Positions 1 through 6,570 of a stretch of DNA of 64,000 bases are shown piece by piece. Both the position numbers and the translations under genes were made by a program. The stretch comes from a virus: the IMG/VR virus record IMGVR_UViG_3300007616_000002, positions 1 through 64,000 of that record; one strand, written 5' to 3'. Every line of letters starts with the position of its first letter. Position 1 is the stretch's first letter. Below the pieces are notes generated by a model that saw only the letters and a program-made list of their open reading frames with translations, made no database searches and was not told the origin of the DNA.

Positions 1-360
1 ACCACGGACGCCCAAGAGATGTACAACCGGCGGAAGATGGAGGAGTCCGAACGGGTCACCGAAACTGGTCAAATAATCGGTAACTGGGTCGATGAAGAGG
101 GTCTCGTCGGTGAATACCTCCGCGAAAAGGCCGAGACTACGCCGGAGATAAACAAGGATAAGGTCGAAGACACGCACCAAGCTGTGTACCCCATTGTGGG
201 TGGGTTCCACATGGAGAATATTGAGGAGGACGACTCTTCAATCATGGTGCACAAGAAGTACCGAACCTCGAAGTACGACGTGTACTTCCGGGTGAAGCAA
301 ATCGGTGAGGAGATGGCAAGTGGTCAGGTCTTCGTAGCCGAGAACGAAGGCTACAAATAA
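1..360 (+). CDS. Hypothetical acidic protein, 5' end outside window
   Basis: The reading frame is open from base 1 with no stop upstream, so the gene probably begins before the window. The first internal ATG is at 19. The visible 119 residues are charged and acidic with no cysteine cluster, membrane segment or motif I recognise. The C-terminal half (after about residue 60) reads like a small beta-rich domain with alternating hydrophobic residues (YDVYFRVKQIG). The stop is followed within 25 bases by the promoter of the next gene, so this is the last gene of its operon. Confidence 0.6.
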   Translation, partial: TTDAQEMYNRRKMEESERVTETGQIIGNWVDEEGLVGEYLREKAETTPEINKDKVEDTHQAVYPIVGGFHMENIEEDDSSIMVHKKYRTSKYDVYFRVKQIGEEMASGQVFVAENEGYK

Positions 361-383
361 ACCCTCTTTTTACACTTCCCTAA

Positions 384-400
384 GCTTTAATACCCACCCG
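384..400 (+). promoter_or_regulatory. Extended viral promoter for the 417 gene
   Basis: GCTTTAATACCCACCCG: TATA-like TTTAA followed directly by a CCNCCCG block. ACCCG (396-400) is mirrored by CGGGT at 411-415, just before the ATG at 417, giving a dyad between promoter and start codon. Start spacing fits a leaderless mRNA. Confidence 0.65.
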
Positions 401-416
401 GAACAATAGTCGGGTA

Positions 417-1214
417 ATGAGAGACAAATACAAAGAGGTGATTGACGACCCTGAATCACCCGTTCTCGATATAAACGAGAGTGCTGGTGAAGTCATGTCA
501 ATCCTCCTTCTCACGGATGGAGGAACAGAACTTATCGACGGGAGTGCAGAAAATACCCTTCTGTACGTTCACGGACTGCGAGAAGTGCTGGAAGGCGAGC
601 AAGGTGCAAAGCTCTCCGAAGACCCGTATGTCTCTGTGGAGAAGACAGCGGCCCGCTCAGTGTATCGTATCGCTGTCGGTGACCGGCCGGTCGAGTCGAT
701 GCCTCACCAAGCAGACGACGTTCTAGAGGCCCTACAAGCCGCTGTAGAAGATTCTAACCTCGACCCCCTGCTGGACATTTACGAAGAGATAATCGACTCG
801 CAGGTGCGCCGTGGTGTCGTAAACGACCTAAAAGAACTCCTTCCGAACATCGACAGTGACCGTATCGAAGTGACTGACCGTGGGTGGCTCATCGATGGGT
901 TCTATGTCGTGGACTGGACTGCAAGCGTCTATGTCGTGACTGACGACCCGAACGAGGACGACTACGTAATACAGACCTCTGGGGTTGGTCGAACGGAGCG
1001 AGACCACGAGTTCGTTGAATTAGTTCCGTCCGAATCGCCCGAACGAAAGAAGGTGACAATGCCCGACGGAGAGTCAGTTATCGTCGGTGAACGAGAGATG
1101 ATGTTCCTGTCGAAGGTGGAGTGGCTTTTGAACCGGACCAGCTACCATCCGGACGAATCGTTCTGGCGGTACAACGAGCAACTCCGAAAAGATTACCTCC
1201 GGAATGATAGCTAA
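417..1214 (+). CDS. Hypothetical protein, 265 aa
   Basis: Function not recognised. The ATG lies 31 bases after the start of the TATA-like element, typical of leaderless haloarchaeal genes, so this start is well supported. The protein is strongly acidic. The N-terminal 120 residues look helical. The middle (about residues 155-200, WLIDGFYVVDWTASVYVV) looks like beta strands, and the C-terminus is basic-aromatic (FWRYNEQLRKDYL). It heads an operon of four overlapping genes that runs to 1913. The following genes start on its stop codon (TAATG), which implies translational coupling. Confidence 0.65.
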   Translation: MRDKYKEVIDDPESPVLDINESAGEVMSILLLTDGGTELIDGSAENTLLYVHGLREVLEGEQGAKLSEDPYVSVEKTAARSVYRIAVGDRPVESMPHQADDVLEALQAAVEDSNLDPLLDIYEEIIDSQVRRGVVNDLKELLPNIDSDRIEVTDRGWLIDGFYVVDWTASVYVVTDDPNEDDYVIQTSGVGRTERDHEFVELVPSESPERKKVTMPDGESVIVGEREMMFLSKVEWLLNRTSYHPDESFWRYNEQLRKDYLRNDS

Positions 1215-1417
1215 TGTCGGTGAAAAATGATGGTGCTGATGCATTTGAGATATATCTCTCGTGTATTCCTGTAGCAGGTGCCGCTGGAGCCATTACCGGT
1301 GTTATCGACCTCGACTACAACCACAGTCGAAAAAAAGGTCAACAGAAAATACAGGCATTTCTCATCAGTCACACAGTATACATTCTACTCTTCATTATAT
1401 TAGGAGTGATGCTATGA
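1214..1417 (+). CDS. Small membrane protein, 67 aa
   Basis: The ATG shares a base with the stop of the previous gene (TAATG), so translation is probably coupled. Two hydrophobic segments are visible: residues about 14-32 (IYLSCIPVAGAAGAITGVI) and 48-67 (LISHTVYILLFIILGVML). They are separated by a basic loop (HSRKKGQQK), which suggests a two-span inner membrane protein. I recognise no family. A role in the host membrane during infection is possible but is inference only. Confidence 0.6.
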   Translation: MSVKNDGADAFEIYLSCIPVAGAAGAITGVIDLDYNHSRKKGQQKIQAFLISHTVYILLFIILGVML

Positions 1418-1551
1418 GCAAGGATAGTAAACACAGTGAGTGTCTCTGTAACCCCGCATGTCCCCATTGCGGTGAGAAGCTGAATGACCTTATCTCGTTC
1501 CATATGGGTCACAAGACTTGGGGTTGGGATGAATGGGAGGACGAGTCATGA
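1414..1551 (+). CDS. Zinc-ribbon micro-protein, 45 aa
   Basis: Starts on the ATGA that ends the previous gene. It has a CxC-x3-CPHC cluster near the N-terminus (ECLCNPACPHCG) followed by an aromatic-acidic tail (WGWDEWEDES). The four close cysteines suggest one zinc site. This is one of about a dozen small cysteine-cluster proteins in the window. Function unknown. Confidence 0.55.
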   Translation: MSKDSKHSECLCNPACPHCGEKLNDLISFHMGHKTWGWDEWEDES

Positions 1552-1913
1552 CTACTTACAATCACGAAGGTATCCGTGAAGAGATGGTGTTCCATCTCTC
1601 GATGAAAGAAGGTTTGTCGGAACTGGAGCAGACTGAGCGGTGGTCGAAGGCCGCAGGAGCGGCTCGCGCTCTCCGGATGGTCAATAGCTTCTTTAACGAG
1701 GATGCCGGCTCAGCTAAGGAGAAAGTGCGTCTTCACTGGGAAAACTCAGTCGAGGCTATTGAGGAAGATGAGAGCCCGCCCGTCTCGTGTAATGATGTGA
1801 CGATGCGGAGATACTTGAACGAGGGGTATCTGTTTGGGATAGCCCGAGCGTGGGCTATCATAGAGCACGAAAAGAGCCACTTCGGTGAACATTACGGGAG
1901 CAGAAGAGGATAG
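1548..1913 (+). CDS. Hypothetical helical protein, 121 aa
   Basis: The ATG overlaps the stop of the zinc-ribbon gene (CATGA). The protein is mostly helical and acidic, with no cysteine cluster except one Cys and no recognised motif. Last gene of the 417-1913 operon; the next promoter starts 16 bases after its stop. Confidence 0.6.
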   Translation: MTTYNHEGIREEMVFHLSMKEGLSELEQTERWSKAAGAARALRMVNSFFNEDAGSAKEKVRLHWENSVEAIEEDESPPVSCNDVTMRRYLNEGYLFGIARAWAIIEHEKSHFGEHYGSRRG

Positions 1914-1928
1914 GAGAAGATAGGTCAC

Positions 1929-1950
1929 CGAAAGTTTTAAGTCCCCCCGG
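1929..1950 (+). promoter_or_regulatory. Extended promoter plus Shine-Dalgarno for the 1976 gene
   Basis: CGAAAGTTTTAAGTCCCCCC contains a BRE-like CGAAA, a TATA-like TTTTAA and the C-rich block. Unlike most genes here the ATG (1976) is 41 bases after the TATA start and is preceded by AAGGAG at 1967-1972. This gene therefore has a short leader with a ribosome binding site and is not leaderless. Confidence 0.6.
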
Positions 1951-1975
1951 ACGCAATTTGTATTCAGAAGGAGCT

Positions 1976-2392
1976 ATGACAGGCCAAGAACTTGACTTAA
2001 CCCCCGACCAACACAGCAAGCAGGAAGTACTAGAAGATGAAGCGATTGTCGAACTCGACCTCAGCGGTGAAGCTGAAGGTGTGGACGAACTCGTTTCGGA
2101 ACTGAAGAACACTGCTGATAGCTTCAGTGTCCGCGACTTCAAGTGTGCGAAGTGTGGTCTTCCGCACGGTCATAAAACTTCGAAGCACAGAGTCAAAGAC
2201 TCATTCAAGGTTTCAGCAAAGGACACTTCAGAGATGCCGTTTAACCCTACGTGTCATTGTGGATACAATTGGGTGGCCCATCACGGCAAGAGTGAACTTG
2301 GAATCCGAGATGCACCGTCGCCCGAGAACGCTTCGGACACCGCCCCCATCCCGCAACACATCCAGCAAGATATTCGGAACTGGAGCGGCTAA
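1976..2392 (+). CDS. Zinc-finger protein, 138 aa
   Basis: The start is set by the AAGGAG six bases upstream of ATG 1976; an in-frame TTG at 1958 is less likely. The N-terminal 55 residues are very acidic. From residue about 60 there is a cysteine/histidine region: FKCAKCGLPHGHKTSKH, then PTCHCGYNWVAHHG about 40 residues later. That gives CxxC...CxC with nearby histidines, which would fit one structural zinc site. No enzyme motif is visible. Single-gene unit between two promoters. Confidence 0.6.
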   Translation: MTGQELDLTPDQHSKQEVLEDEAIVELDLSGEAEGVDELVSELKNTADSFSVRDFKCAKCGLPHGHKTSKHRVKDSFKVSAKDTSEMPFNPTCHCGYNWVAHHGKSELGIRDAPSPENASDTAPIPQHIQQDIRNWSG

Positions 2393-2459
2393 CTAAAGAA
2401 GGGATTTCTTTAACCAAAAAATTTTAGTATCGACCGTCTCAACGGTTAGTTGGGATTAA

Positions 2460-3368
2460 ATGCGCTACTCCGACGAGGACCTGAAAGAGATGGTCCAAGA
2501 AGCAGAAGACCGGTTAGACAGGTTGACTACTACTTCTTTCGACCAAATAGACGATTTCTGTACGAGCAAATGCGTTATTAATAGGTTCGGTAGTTGGGAA
2601 GCGGCTAAGTTCGAAGCTGGTGTTATTGAAGACGTTGAAAAATGTCCAAAGTGCGGTAAAGTTTTGAGACAATTTGGGAACCATTGGAGAACATCTTGTG
2701 GGTATCCTGAGATACCCGACCGAAAGTGGAATATGTTCATCGGATTACTGATGGGTGACGCGAGCGTTCAAGGGGATGGATACGAAGAAGCAAAGAACGC
2801 TAACATGAGAATTTATTCCTCTAACAAGAAGTTCTTAGAGTGGCTTGACGGAGAGATGGGTGTCTTTACAACTAACGTCAACTTGAACGACACGGGTGGT
2901 GACAGACTCTTACGGAATCAAAAGTCGGGATTCGACAACCGAAAGGAGGCCGACTACTCAGACATGTACGTGTTGAACACACGGGCAATGCCCTGCTTCA
3001 CGGAACTCAGGGTGTGGTACGATAGCGGGAAAAAGAAGTTCCCCAAAAGTCTTGAGTTGACAAAAGAGGTGGCGAGGATGTGGTTTGTCTCCGATGGAGG
3101 GTTGAATTGGCAGGGTGAAAGGTACACAAATCCCACCGCTCAAGCCGAAATAGCGTCCGTGAACGAGTCCGAGAGACCGGAAATGCTAGTCAGCTTATTC
3201 GAAGACCACGGCTTCAACCCCACCTTCGACGGGACAAGACTGCACTTTAACAGCCAGACAGAGGATTTTCTTGAGTGGCTTGGTGACCCCGTGCCCGGAT
3301 ACGAGTATAAGTGGGAAACGAAAAACCGAGACCGATACAAAGAACTCTATGAAACGGCATACAACTAA
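2460..3368 (+). CDS. LAGLIDADG homing endonuclease, free-standing
   Basis: A 302-residue protein. Residues about 61-85 hold a zinc knuckle (KCPKCGKVLRQFGNHWRTSCGYP). It is followed by one LAGLIDADG helix, MFIGLLMGDASVQGD, at about residues 96-110, with the catalytic aspartate in GDAS. The C-terminal half (MWFVSDGGLNW, EFLEWLGDPVPGYEYKWE) matches the C-terminal half of the endonuclease inserted in the 43908 gene almost motif for motif (YWYVSDGGLNW, KFLDWIGDPLPNFEYKWE). With a second degenerate LAGLIDADG-like segment it is probably a monomeric homing nuclease. It has its own AT-rich promoter-like region (TTTTAGTAT) upstream and lies between unrelated genes. No split host gene is visible around it. 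Confidence 0.75.
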   Translation: MRYSDEDLKEMVQEAEDRLDRLTTTSFDQIDDFCTSKCVINRFGSWEAAKFEAGVIEDVEKCPKCGKVLRQFGNHWRTSCGYPEIPDRKWNMFIGLLMGDASVQGDGYEEAKNANMRIYSSNKKFLEWLDGEMGVFTTNVNLNDTGGDRLLRNQKSGFDNRKEADYSDMYVLNTRAMPCFTELRVWYDSGKKKFPKSLELTKEVARMWFVSDGGLNWQGERYTNPTAQAEIASVNESERPEMLVSLFEDHGFNPTFDGTRLHFNSQTEDFLEWLGDPVPGYEYKWETKNRDRYKELYETAYN

Positions 3369-3377
3369 CTCAGAAAA

Positions 3378-3396
3378 AAACACACGCCGTGTGTTT
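3378..3396. repeat. Perfect palindrome AAACACACG-C-CGTGTGTTT
   Basis: A 9-base arm, one central base and a perfect 9-base inverted arm. It sits between the stop at 3368 and the promoter at 3399. Related sites occur at 13142-13156, 23309-23324, 43398-43410 and 51916-51930. It could be an operator or a 3'-end element. Confidence 0.6.
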
Positions 3397-3398
3397 GT

Positions 3399-3420
3399 CG
3401 ATACTTTTAAAACCTACCCG
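3399..3420 (+). promoter_or_regulatory. Extended promoter for the 3438 gene
   Basis: CGATACTTTTAAAACCTACCCG; the ATG is at 3438, 34 bases after the TATA start. Confidence 0.6.
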
Positions 3421-3437
3421 ATTCAAGCTTACAACAG

Positions 3438-3740
3438 ATGGCAGACTTTACTATCTCAGACAGGGACCCCGAAGAGTATGAGCCTGACGAACCTTCTGGA
3501 AACATCGAATGGCTCTTTCGTCACGCAGGGAATGATGGCTCTATGACAGTTCCCGGGAATAGCCAAGATGAAGCATGGAAAGCTGTTCGATACCATGAAG
3601 GTGAGAACTGGTTCGAGTGGATGTTAGTCGGTCGAGCAAAAAGTAACGAGCCCGAAGACAGAATAAGAGAGGTCTCAGCGCAATTCAAACACCGGAATAA
3701 GAGCCTCGTTGAGAAGTGGGAAGAGAACGACGGAAAGTAA
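3438..3740 (+). CDS. Hypothetical protein, 100 aa
   Basis: Acidic N-terminus (DRDPEEYEPDEPSG), then a compact domain with several tryptophans (IEWLFRH, DEAWKAVRYH, NWFEWMLVGR) and a charged helical tail. No known motif recognised. Monocistronic: it has its own promoter, and the next promoter begins at its stop codon. Confidence 0.55.
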   Translation: MADFTISDRDPEEYEPDEPSGNIEWLFRHAGNDGSMTVPGNSQDEAWKAVRYHEGENWFEWMLVGRAKSNEPEDRIREVSAQFKHRNKSLVEKWEENDGK

Positions 3741-3741
3741 A

Positions 3742-3757
3742 CTTTATAACTTACCCG
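3742..3757 (+). promoter_or_regulatory. Extended promoter for the 3772 gene
   Basis: CTTTATAACTTACCCG, with the ATG at 3772, 29 bases from the TATA start. It overlaps the end of the previous gene, leaving no room for a conventional terminator. Confidence 0.6.
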
Positions 3758-3771
3758 TCTCAAAACGACTC

Positions 3772-3939
3772 ATGGGAACGAAATCACCGAAGAGTCAGAG
3801 TTACACCTTTGAATGCAGTTGTGGGAAGCAGTTCAGCGCCTTTGAGCACTGTAAACAGCATAAAAGTGCAAAAGGACACCGTGGTTACATTATTCTCGAT
3901 GGGGAGACTGGTGAGGAGTTAGAGCGAAAGCACTGCTGA
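3772..3939 (+). CDS. C2H2-like zinc-finger protein, 55 aa
   Basis: The start is chosen by the promoter; a longer frame from 3709 would overlap the upstream gene. Residues about 13-36 read FECSCGKQFSAFEHCKQHKSAKGH, a single CxC-x12-HxxxxxH-type finger close to the classical C2H2 pattern (C-x-C, hydrophobic F, two histidines). Basic in the finger and acidic at the C-terminus. A nucleic-acid-binding regulator is a reasonable guess but is not shown. Confidence 0.6.
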   Translation: MGTKSPKSQSYTFECSCGKQFSAFEHCKQHKSAKGHRGYIILDGETGEELERKHC

Positions 3940-3940
3940 C

Positions 3941-3962
3941 CAAAAGCTTAAGTGCCCCCCGG
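3941..3962 (+). promoter_or_regulatory. Extended promoter for the 3980 operon
   Basis: CAAAAGCTTAAGTGCCCCCCGG. The downstream CCAACTTTTGG is itself an inverted repeat reaching to the start region. Confidence 0.6.
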
Positions 3963-3979
3963 CCCAACTTTTGGTTAAG

Positions 3980-4426
3980 ATGGACTGGGAAATCCCCGAC
4001 GAACCGAAAGTGTCTCTACGAGACGCAATCAAACCGATGCAGGAGAATATTCCTGTTGGACGACTTGCTGTCCCGTATAATCGAGACCCGCCGATGGTCT
4101 TCGTAAAGAAGGTCGAACGCGGAAATCCGCCTGAGAACCCCGAGCACTACTATCTTCACATCGATGGCTATGAGGATGGTGGGTATGTCATGTCAGAAGA
4201 CATTATCGACCAGCTTGAGCTACACGATGTTGGACTGGTGTTCACCTACGAGGAGGACACAGATATGGTGCTTGAGCACAAGCTTGAGGATTACTCCGAA
4301 ACGATAGATAGCGATGCTTACAGCAATAAAAAGCAGTTTGTAGCGCCTGAAAGTGAGGCTGAGTATCGGTGGGAGAGTCTCGGAACGGACCTCTTCACGA
4401 ACAATTCGTTCTGGAGCAAGCAATGA
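3980..4426 (+). CDS. Hypothetical protein, 148 aa
   Basis: ATG 3980 is preferred over the in-frame TTG 3971 because of promoter spacing. Acidic protein with a central beta-rich stretch (EHYYLHIDGYEDGGYVMSEDIID). No recognised family. It overlaps the PD-(D/E)XK-like gene by ATGA, so the two are probably co-translated. Confidence 0.55.
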   Translation: MDWEIPDEPKVSLRDAIKPMQENIPVGRLAVPYNRDPPMVFVKKVERGNPPENPEHYYLHIDGYEDGGYVMSEDIIDQLELHDVGLVFTYEEDTDMVLEHKLEDYSETIDSDAYSNKKQFVAPESEAEYRWESLGTDLFTNNSFWSKQ

Positions 4427-5115
4427 GTAACCACAAATACACGATAAAGGACCGTTCCGATGACTGGAAAGTGAGGACCCGACAGGGGAAAGAGCACCCT
4501 GTCCACGTGACGGACATTAGCGCCGTTCGTGAGCACGCTGAAGACCTCTGGGATGCCGGAACCTCTCCGACCCATGACTTCGACTCACGGGCCAATGAGC
4601 GGTCTCGTGAGAAGTTTATCAGTGACCGTATTGAAGGGAAGGTCGGTGAGCACGTCTTTAAACTCTTTCTCGAACGACTCGGATACTCAGCAGAAGTCGA
4701 TTACGATATATACGAGTCGAAGCAGGTCACCGACGACGCAGACCTGAAGTCTATAGAGGGCGATGACCCTACTGTCAGCTTCGACGTGAAGACCACAAAG
4801 AAGCGAAACAAGTGGCTCGCTATCCGAGAGTCGATATACCACTCTCACGAGCCCACCGACCCGTTCATTCTCGTGTTGGTTAACCCCGACGAAGTTCACA
4901 ATCCGCCCTTCACTGCGGAAGTTGTTGGTTGGGTCGAGAAGAAAAACCTCAACATCCGCCTTGGGCGTGGTGAGCGGATGTACATGCCCGGCGATAAAAG
5001 TCATAAGATTGGTCCGCCGCTCAAGACTGATAACCGGTGTATCCCTGTAGATAGCATCCAGCGCCGGACGAAAAATGAGTGGGAACAGTTCGTTCAGAAT
5101 CGACTGGTCACATAA
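4423..5115 (+). CDS. PD-(D/E)XK-like nuclease, 230 aa
   Basis: Residues about 68-83 contain RIEGKVGEHVFKLFLERLGY, a helix with the conserved glutamate typical of the PD-(D/E)XK fold. About 40 residues later comes VSFDVKTTKKRNKWLAI, which fits the D-(V)-K catalytic strand. Spacing and order (E helix, then D...DxK strand) match restriction-endonuclease-like folds. The C-terminal part (VVGWVEKKNLNIRL, GERMYMPG) looks like additional beta strands. Starts on the stop of the preceding gene (ATGA). Whether it cuts host DNA, repairs viral DNA or is an RNase-type variant cannot be told. Confidence 0.55.
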   Translation: MSNHKYTIKDRSDDWKVRTRQGKEHPVHVTDISAVREHAEDLWDAGTSPTHDFDSRANERSREKFISDRIEGKVGEHVFKLFLERLGYSAEVDYDIYESKQVTDDADLKSIEGDDPTVSFDVKTTKKRNKWLAIRESIYHSHEPTDPFILVLVNPDEVHNPPFTAEVVGWVEKKNLNIRLGRGERMYMPGDKSHKIGPPLKTDNRCIPVDSIQRRTKNEWEQFVQNRLVT

Positions 5116-5134
5116 CTATCTGACGGAGACACTA

Positions 5135-5422
5135 ATGAAATTATCAGAGTCATATGTTCAAATCGAATCGAGCGAAGAACGAAAAATCCGTCAGGCTGTC
5201 GCTGAGCGGGTTTATGAGATTGAAGATGACGTAGAGGTCACTGTACGTGATGAAGACATTGAGGGCCTCGTAGAAGAGCTAATCGGGCTCATTGAACAGC
5301 GTATCGAGATAGAAGTCGAGGATTCGGATTATGCGACAGGCGAGCACTTCCGAAAGCACATTAAACACATTGAGTCCTTCACTCTCATCGCATTGGTCGA
5401 GTACTCTGACCGAAACATTTAA
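5135..5422 (+). CDS. Hypothetical helical protein, 95 aa
   Basis: The start ATG is 19 bases after the previous stop. It is almost entirely charged amphipathic helix (EERKIRQAVAERVYEIEDDVEV, LVEELIGLIEQRIEIEVED), likely coiled-coil. No known motif. Its last codons overlap the promoter of the downstream RNA locus (5411-5432). Confidence 0.5.
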   Translation: MKLSESYVQIESSEERKIRQAVAERVYEIEDDVEVTVRDEDIEGLVEELIGLIEQRIEIEVEDSDYATGEHFRKHIKHIESFTLIALVEYSDRNI

Positions 5423-5432
5423 GTACCCCCGG
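5411..5432 (+). promoter_or_regulatory. Extended promoter driving a non-coding RNA
   Basis: CGAAACATTTAAGTACCCCC. No open frame follows for about 400 bases, so this promoter most likely transcribes the structured RNA from about 5445. Confidence 0.65.
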
Positions 5433-5444
5433 TCCTAATAGTAG

Positions 5445-5800
5445 CATACACGCTGAGACAAGGCGACGGGTTACTTCGAGATTACAAATCTCATCAAGCA
5501 CTTCCCGACGCCGACTATCGCTCAGGGTGTTTGCACGCCTCATCTCTCCCGCCCTCTTTCCGCTCGGGCGAGCGAGTCGGATACTTCGAATCCATTGATT
5601 GATAGCTCAGCACTGGATTAAGACCGGACAACCGGACCGCGTTGGACGGCGGAAGATACGTCCTGCGCCCAGCCTAAATACTGGGAACAGAGGCCCTGTC
5701 GGGGCGACTCGGAACAACAATCCGACCCGACACTCCTCCCGACTCCACATTTTACCGAGCACTTTTCCGAGTGTGGGAATGGGGTTAACTTGGCACTTTT
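5445..5800 (+). ncRNA. Structured RNA locus with a motif shared with odd tRNA genes
   Basis: No convincing reading frame. Helix CTGAG 5453-5457 / CTCAG 5521-5525 encloses an internal loop ACAA (5458-5461) opposite GACTATCG (5513-5520). Next is a helix GGCGACGGG 5462-5470 / CCCGACGCC 5504-5512, closed by TTACTTCG and a small hairpin (5478-5492). The same loop pair and TTACTTCG occur at 11.6-12.0 kb. A second block follows: CGAGTCG then ATACTTCG at about 5573-5588, enclosed by CGACTCG at about 5704-5710, with hairpins such as CCCAG/CTGGG at 5668-5685. The region ends near a hairpin with CAC/GTG arms and a T run (about 5797-5802). It may be one or two RNAs. Given the Ro60-like protein in this genome, a Y-like RNA role is possible but unproven. 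Confidence 0.45.
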
Positions 5801-5810
5801 TTGAGACCGT

Positions 5811-5830
5811 AAAGTTTATTAGCCACCCGG
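5811..5830 (+). promoter_or_regulatory. Extended promoter for leader peptide and RNase H
   Basis: AAAGTTTATTAGCCACCCGG; the first ATG after it (5847) opens a 17-codon frame that ends on the RNase H start. Confidence 0.6.
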
Positions 5831-5846
5831 CTAAAATATAACGCGT

Positions 5847-5900
5847 ATGGGAAACAGACCCAGTATAGAGACGGTTGACACCGGGGTGAAATCACGGTGA
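5847..5900 (+). CDS. Possible leader peptide, 17 aa
   Basis: MGNRPSIETVDTGVKSR, at leaderless distance from the promoter. Its TGA overlaps the RNase H ATG (TGATG), so it may couple or tune RNase H translation. A similar leader precedes the Hjc-like gene at 53153. Confidence 0.35.
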   Translation: MGNRPSIETVDTGVKSR

Positions 5901-6310
5901 TGGTCGTCTGGAGTGATGCTTCTGTGAAGAGTCGCCACGGCGCTGGCATTGGCTGGCACATACAGACATGGAGTGAATCGCAGAGTAAGCTCTTGAGCAC
6001 AGTTGATAAAGGTAATGACTACCTCTCAGACAGTTACACATCAGAAGAAGCCGAGCTTCTGGCTATTATACGAGGGGTCAAAGAATGCCTACAGAACGGA
6101 GAAGATAGTTATCTCAAAATTCGAAGTGACTGTAAACCGCTGGTAAGAAAAGTACAGGACCGAACGTATATCACCGATGACGGTCGGTACATGAAAGCTC
6201 TCACCTCTCTTCTGAGCCATGTGAAAGAGTGGGATATTAAATGGCGAAAGCGTGACAAAAACTCAGTCGCTGACAGGCAGGCTCACTACGGGTTGGAGCA
6301 ACACGCTTAA
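5900..6310 (+). CDS. rnhA: Ribonuclease H family protein
   Basis: A 136-residue RNase H-like fold. It starts with VVWSDASVKSRHGAGIGWH (first catalytic Asp in SDAS), then TSEEAELLAIIRGVKE (catalytic Glu), then YLKIRSDCKPLVRKV (second Asp) and SVADRQAH near the C-terminus (fourth acidic residue). Order, spacing and length fit RNase HI and its archaeal relatives, which cut the RNA strand of RNA:DNA hybrids. A likely role is removal of primers laid by the virus primase-polymerase. ATG 5900 is coupled to the leader peptide; an in-frame GTG one codon earlier is possible. Confidence 0.8.
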   Translation: MVVWSDASVKSRHGAGIGWHIQTWSESQSKLLSTVDKGNDYLSDSYTSEEAELLAIIRGVKECLQNGEDSYLKIRSDCKPLVRKVQDRTYITDDGRYMKALTSLLSHVKEWDIKWRKRDKNSVADRQAHYGLEQHA

Positions 6311-6335
6311 GTCAAAGCTTCTCTAAAGTTGGCGT

Positions 6336-6536
6336 ATGAACACAGCAGAGATTTATCGACTACATGCAGTTCCTGTCAACGGAACGGTTCGAACCGTTCA
6401 CGAAGCTGACGAACACCAGACTTTTATTTTCGGTTGCGCGTTTGATGCTGATGGGCAAATCTTAGAGCAACTATTCGAATACTACGGAGACCGTGTGGCT
6501 CTTTCTGGAGACCTTGAGACGGCTGTTTCACCGTAA
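6336..6536 (+). CDS. Hypothetical protein, 66 aa
   Basis: Small acidic protein with no recognised motif. The stretch HQTFIFGCAFDADGQIL suggests beta strands. The upstream sequence CTCTAAAG is a weak TATA-like element without the C-rich block, so transcription from the RNase H promoter is also possible. Confidence 0.45.
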   Translation: MNTAEIYRLHAVPVNGTVRTVHEADEHQTFIFGCAFDADGQILEQLFEYYGDRVALSGDLETAVSP

Positions 6537-6553
6537 CATTTAAGTGCCGCCCG
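6532..6553 (+). promoter_or_regulatory. Extended promoter for the SLOG-HD operon
   Basis: CGTAACATTTAAGTGCCGCCCG; it starts inside the stop region of the preceding gene and the ATG is at 6571. Confidence 0.6.
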
Positions 6554-6570
6554 AGGCTACGTTAGACGTA

